In this document: positions 62,039-64,000 of the stretch, piece after piece
How positions within the stretch are numbered: the stretch's first letter is position 1
Layout of the letters: the number at the start of each line of letters is the position of its first letter
Assembly (NCBI RefSeq): GCF_900090245.1
Contig: NZ_FMDN01000007.1
Coordinates: forward strand, 1-64,000
Length of the DNA: 64,000 nt
Direction: 5' to 3'
DNA from: Micromonospora halophytica
GTDB lineage: Bacteria > Actinomycetota > Actinomycetes > Mycobacteriales > Micromonosporaceae
Notes under the pieces: model-generated
Database searches by the model: none
Seen by the model: only the letters and a program-made list of their open reading frames with translations
Told to the model about the DNA's origin: nothing
Made by a program: the position numbers and the translations under genes

Positions 62039-62935
62039 ATGCCGGACGCGTCCTACGGGCTCGCCCTCGGCGCCGGCCTGCTCGCCGCGGTGAACCCGTG
62101 CGGCTTCGCGCTGCTGCCCGCGTACCTCTCGGTGCTGGTGCTCGGCGACGGCCCGGCGGCCGACCGCGGGCCGCTGCGGCCGGTGGGCCGGGCGCTCGCC
62201 CTCACCGCCGCGATGACCGTCGGGTTCGTCGCCGTGTTCGGCCTCTTCGGGCTGCTCGCCGGGCCGGCCGCCGACGCGGTCGCGAGCCGGCTGCCCTGGG
62301 TGTCGGTGCTGATCGGCCTGGCGCTGGTGGCGGCCGGCGGGTGGCTGCTCGCCGGTCGGGAGCTGCCGACGATCACGCCGAAGGTGGCCGCCGGGCCCGC
62401 GGTCCGGATGCGGTTCAGCTCGATGGCGCTGTTCGGCGCGGCCTACGCGATCGCCTCGCTCGGCTGCACCATCGGCCCGTTCCTGGCCGTGGTGGTGGCC
62501 GGTTTCCGGGCCGGCAGCCCGGTCGCCGGCATCGGCCTGTTCGTGACCTACGCCCTCGGCATGGGGCTGGTGGTCGGGGCGGCCGCCCTGGCCGTCGCGC
62601 TGGCCCGGGAGTCGCTGGTCCGCCGCACCCGCCGGGCCGCCCCGCTGCTCGGACGGACCGCCGGGCTGCTGCTCGTCCTCACCGGGGCGTACGTCGCCTG
62701 GTACGGCTGGTACGAGATCCGGGTCTTCTCGGGCGGTTCCGCCGACGACCCGGTGATCGACACCGCCGGCCGGGTGCAGTCGGCGGTCAGCGGCTGGCTG
62801 GGCGGCCTCGGCCCGTGGGTGGTGACGGCCGTCGTCGTCGCCCTGCTCGCGGTGGCCGCCGGCAGCACGGTGGTACGCCGCCGACGCCCCGGCGCCGGCC
62901 CGGCCCCGACGCCCGAACGGGTGGACGCGGCCTAA
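62039..62935 (+). CDS. CcdA/DsbD-family membrane thiol transporter
   Basis: 298 aa with about seven membrane helices. Redox cysteines lie in AAVNPCGFALLPAY (Cys21) and SLGCTIGPF (about Cys142), the paired positions that pass electrons across the membrane in CcdA. LPTITPKVAAGPAVRMRF is the usual cytoplasmic loop. C-terminal tail Pro/Arg-rich. ATG at 62039, one base after the TlpA stop, so the two form an operon. No cytochrome c maturation genes are nearby. Confidence 0.9.
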   Translation: MPDASYGLALGAGLLAAVNPCGFALLPAYLSVLVLGDGPAADRGPLRPVGRALALTAAMTVGFVAVFGLFGLLAGPAADAVASRLPWVSVLIGLALVAAGGWLLAGRELPTITPKVAAGPAVRMRFSSMALFGAAYAIASLGCTIGPFLAVVVAGFRAGSPVAGIGLFVTYALGMGLVVGAAALAVALARESLVRRTRRAAPLLGRTAGLLLVLTGAYVAWYGWYEIRVFSGGSADDPVIDTAGRVQSAVSGWLGGLGPWVVTAVVVALLAVAAGSTVVRRRRPGAGPAPTPERVDAA

Positions 62936-62938
62936 CAT
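62933..62938 (+). promoter_or_regulatory. -10 element overlapping the ccdA stop codon
   Basis: TAACAT starts with the TAA stop of the CcdA-like gene and ends 6 bases before the GTG of the next gene, giving a leaderless start within an otherwise tight gene row. Confidence 0.45.
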
Positions 62939-62944
62939 CGCAGG

Positions 62945-63400
62945 GTGCCGCAGACCGTCGCCCTCCACCTCGCCACCTTCGCCGAACTGGACGCCCGCAC
63001 CCTGCACGACCTGCTCCGGCTCCGCATCGACGTGTTCGTGGTGGAGCAGGCGTGCCCGTACCCGGAGCTGGACGGCCGGGACGTCGAGCCCGGCACCCGG
63101 CACCTCTGGCTGGAGTCCGGCGGCGCCCCGCTGGCGTACCTGCGGATCCTGGCCGACCCCGGCGGCGTGGCGCGCATCGGTCGGGTCGTGGTGGCGCCCG
63201 GGGCGCGCGGCGCCGGTCTCGCCGGCCGGCTGATGACCGAGGCGCTGCGGCTGGTGGGCGACCGGCCGTGCGTGCTGGAGGCGCAGTCCCACCTGGCCGA
63301 CTTCTACGCCCGGCACGGTTTCACCGTCACCGGACCGGAGTACGTCGAGGACGGCATCCCGCACCTGCCGATGCGCCGGGACGGCGCGGACCCCCGGTGA
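62945..63400 (+). CDS. ElaA-type GNAT acetyltransferase
   Basis: 151 aa. TLHDLLRLRIDVFVVEQACPYPELDGRD (split at residue 30) is the ElaA signature, followed by HLWLESGGAPLAYLRIL, RIGRVVVAPGARGAGLAGRLM (acetyl-CoA loop) and HLADFYARHGFTVTGPEYVEDGIPH. Substrate unknown. GTG at 62945 lies behind a -10 element; no ribosome-binding site. Confidence 0.92.
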   Translation: MPQTVALHLATFAELDARTLHDLLRLRIDVFVVEQACPYPELDGRDVEPGTRHLWLESGGAPLAYLRILADPGGVARIGRVVVAPGARGAGLAGRLMTEALRLVGDRPCVLEAQSHLADFYARHGFTVTGPEYVEDGIPHLPMRRDGADPR

Positions 63401-63461
63401 ACCGGTAACGTTCTGCCGCCCGCTGTCGGGCGGGCACGGCGACCGGTCGGGGGAGGACACG

Positions 63462-63718
63462 GTGGACCACCTGTACGGCCACGGCCTGGAGACCTGGCGC
63501 ATGTGGGCCCTGGCCCACAATCCGGCGGCCCCCGCCGACGTGCTGCTCCGACTGGTACGCCACCAGGGCTTCCGCCGGAGCGGCTCATGGACCTCTTCGA
63601 CGACCCCGAACTGGCCGGCGCGGCGGCGGCCAACCCCCGGCTGCCGGTGCCGGTGATGATGCGGGTGCTCGCCGAGGCGGGTGTGCCCGACCTGCCGCCG
63701 GACGGCCGCAAATATTGA
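63462..63718 (+). pseudogene. LRV-like small protein gene with a frameshift
   Basis: GTG at 63462 has a strong GGGGGAGG ribosome-binding site and gives MDHLYGHGLETWRMWALAHN, then PADVLLRLVRHQGF. The continuation PERLMDLFDDPELAGAAAANP and LPVPVMMRVLAEAG lies in the next frame. Adding one C near 63572 joins them into an 86-residue protein resembling leucine-rich-repeat-variant proteins (NPAAPADVLLRL, NPRLPVPVMMRVL). It is either a real pseudogene or a sequencing indel. Confidence 0.65.
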
Positions 63719-63849
63719 CGGATACCGCTTTCCTGTGGAAACCTCCTGAGCAGAGCCGTCGCGGGAGCCACGCAGACAGGGTTCGGGAGGGGGCAACTCC
63801 CGGCCGTCCGGGCATCGTCATCGATCGACCCGCACACCCCGGAGGCTCC

Positions 63850-64000
63850 ATGTCCACGCTCCTGTGCAGACGTCCCCTGCCGATCCTGGCGGCGTTGCTC
63901 GCCGTCGGCGCGGTCGTCGCGATGTTGCTCACCACCACCCTGGCCCGGCCCGCGTCCGCGCACGGCTCGGTGGTCGACCCGGCGTCCCGCAACTACAGCT
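63850..64000 (+). CDS. Start of an AA10 lytic polysaccharide monooxygenase (partial)
   Basis: Cut by the window end. ATG at 63850 with GGAGG at 63841-63845. The first 37 residues are a signal peptide (hydrophobic core ILAALLAVGAVVAMLL, cleavage after PASA). The mature protein would begin with His38 in HGSVVDPASRNYS, the copper-binding N-terminal His and opening motif of AA10 LPMOs, which oxidatively cut cellulose or chitin. The substrate cannot be told from this fragment. No clear CebR box lies in the 130 bases upstream. Confidence 0.88.
   Translation, partial: MSTLLCRRPLPILAALLAVGAVVAMLLTTTLARPASAHGSVVDPASRNYS

Noticed and set aside
63719..63849. CebR box upstream of the LPMO gene
   Set aside because: No sequence close to TGGGAGCGCTCCCA is present; the nearest GGGAG strings lack the second half.

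Overview
The window is high-GC actinobacterial chromosome, most likely from a Micromonospora-like member of the Micromonosporaceae. This rests on strongly GC-biased third codon positions, frequent GTG starts, several leaderless-type promoters (TANNNT about 6-8 bases before the start codon), mycothiol-type DinB protein, BsaP beside bioB, and a complete CebR/CebEFG/BglC cellobiose system. No rRNA, CRISPR array, transposase or prophage module is visible.

Layout. 1-2004: the end of an unrecognised gene, one unrecognised protein, a DUF6458 protein and five minus-strand tRNA genes (Val-GAC and Gly-GCC twice each, Cys-GCA once). 2310-6845: an autoregulated-looking TetR regulator, a DinB-like protein, AlkB alkane monooxygenase with a divergent control region, a secreted protein and a methyltransferase. 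6855-11427: a cytochrome P450 next to the biotin genes bioD, bioF (minus strand) and bioB-bsaP (plus strand). 12125-13776: DUF488 protein and an AbiEi/DUF559-type nuclease-like gene bracketed by two copies of one long palindrome. 13787-16741: a multidomain GH9 cellulase with a CebR-type operator. 17108-23643: wall-anchored protein, aldehyde dehydrogenase, a frameshifted VOC gene, an ACT and ACT-GNAT pair, and a phosphotransferase. 23749-29722: cebR-bglC-cebG-cebF-cebE reading leftward from a promoter flanked by two CebR boxes. 29772-33577: pRiA4b-like protein, a 39-residue Cys-rich protein coupled to a RibD-like reductase, and membrane proteins.

33901-41183 is the most striking region: HerA-like ATPase, SbcD/Mre11, SbcC/Rad50 and a NurA-like nuclease in one tight operon, the order known from archaeal end-resection operons, followed by a spermidine-synthase-like gene. 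41264-43597 is an ECF sigma factor, its anti-sigma factor and a lipoprotein with an ECF-like promoter. 43950-51081 holds an AlkA-type glycosylase, DUF1990 protein, secreted serine protease, LigC-type DNA ligase, a secreted peptidase, a K+ channel and a GNAT enzyme. 51302-58968 is a four-gene ABC system with two large FtsX-type permeases and two ATPases, one carrying an AbrB-like tail. 59101-64000 has an L7/L12-like membrane protein, a stand-alone LigD-type polymerase, MsrB, a Cys-rich zinc protein, a TlpA-like lipoprotein with CcdA, an ElaA-type GNAT, a frameshifted LRV-like gene and the start of an AA10 LPMO.

Two themes link genes that lie far apart. One is cellulose use: GH9 cellulase, LPMO, Ceb transporter and beta-glucosidase, with matching CebR boxes at the cellulase and at cebE. 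The other is DNA repair: HerA-SbcCD-NurA, AlkA-like glycosylase, LigC and a LigD-like polymerase.
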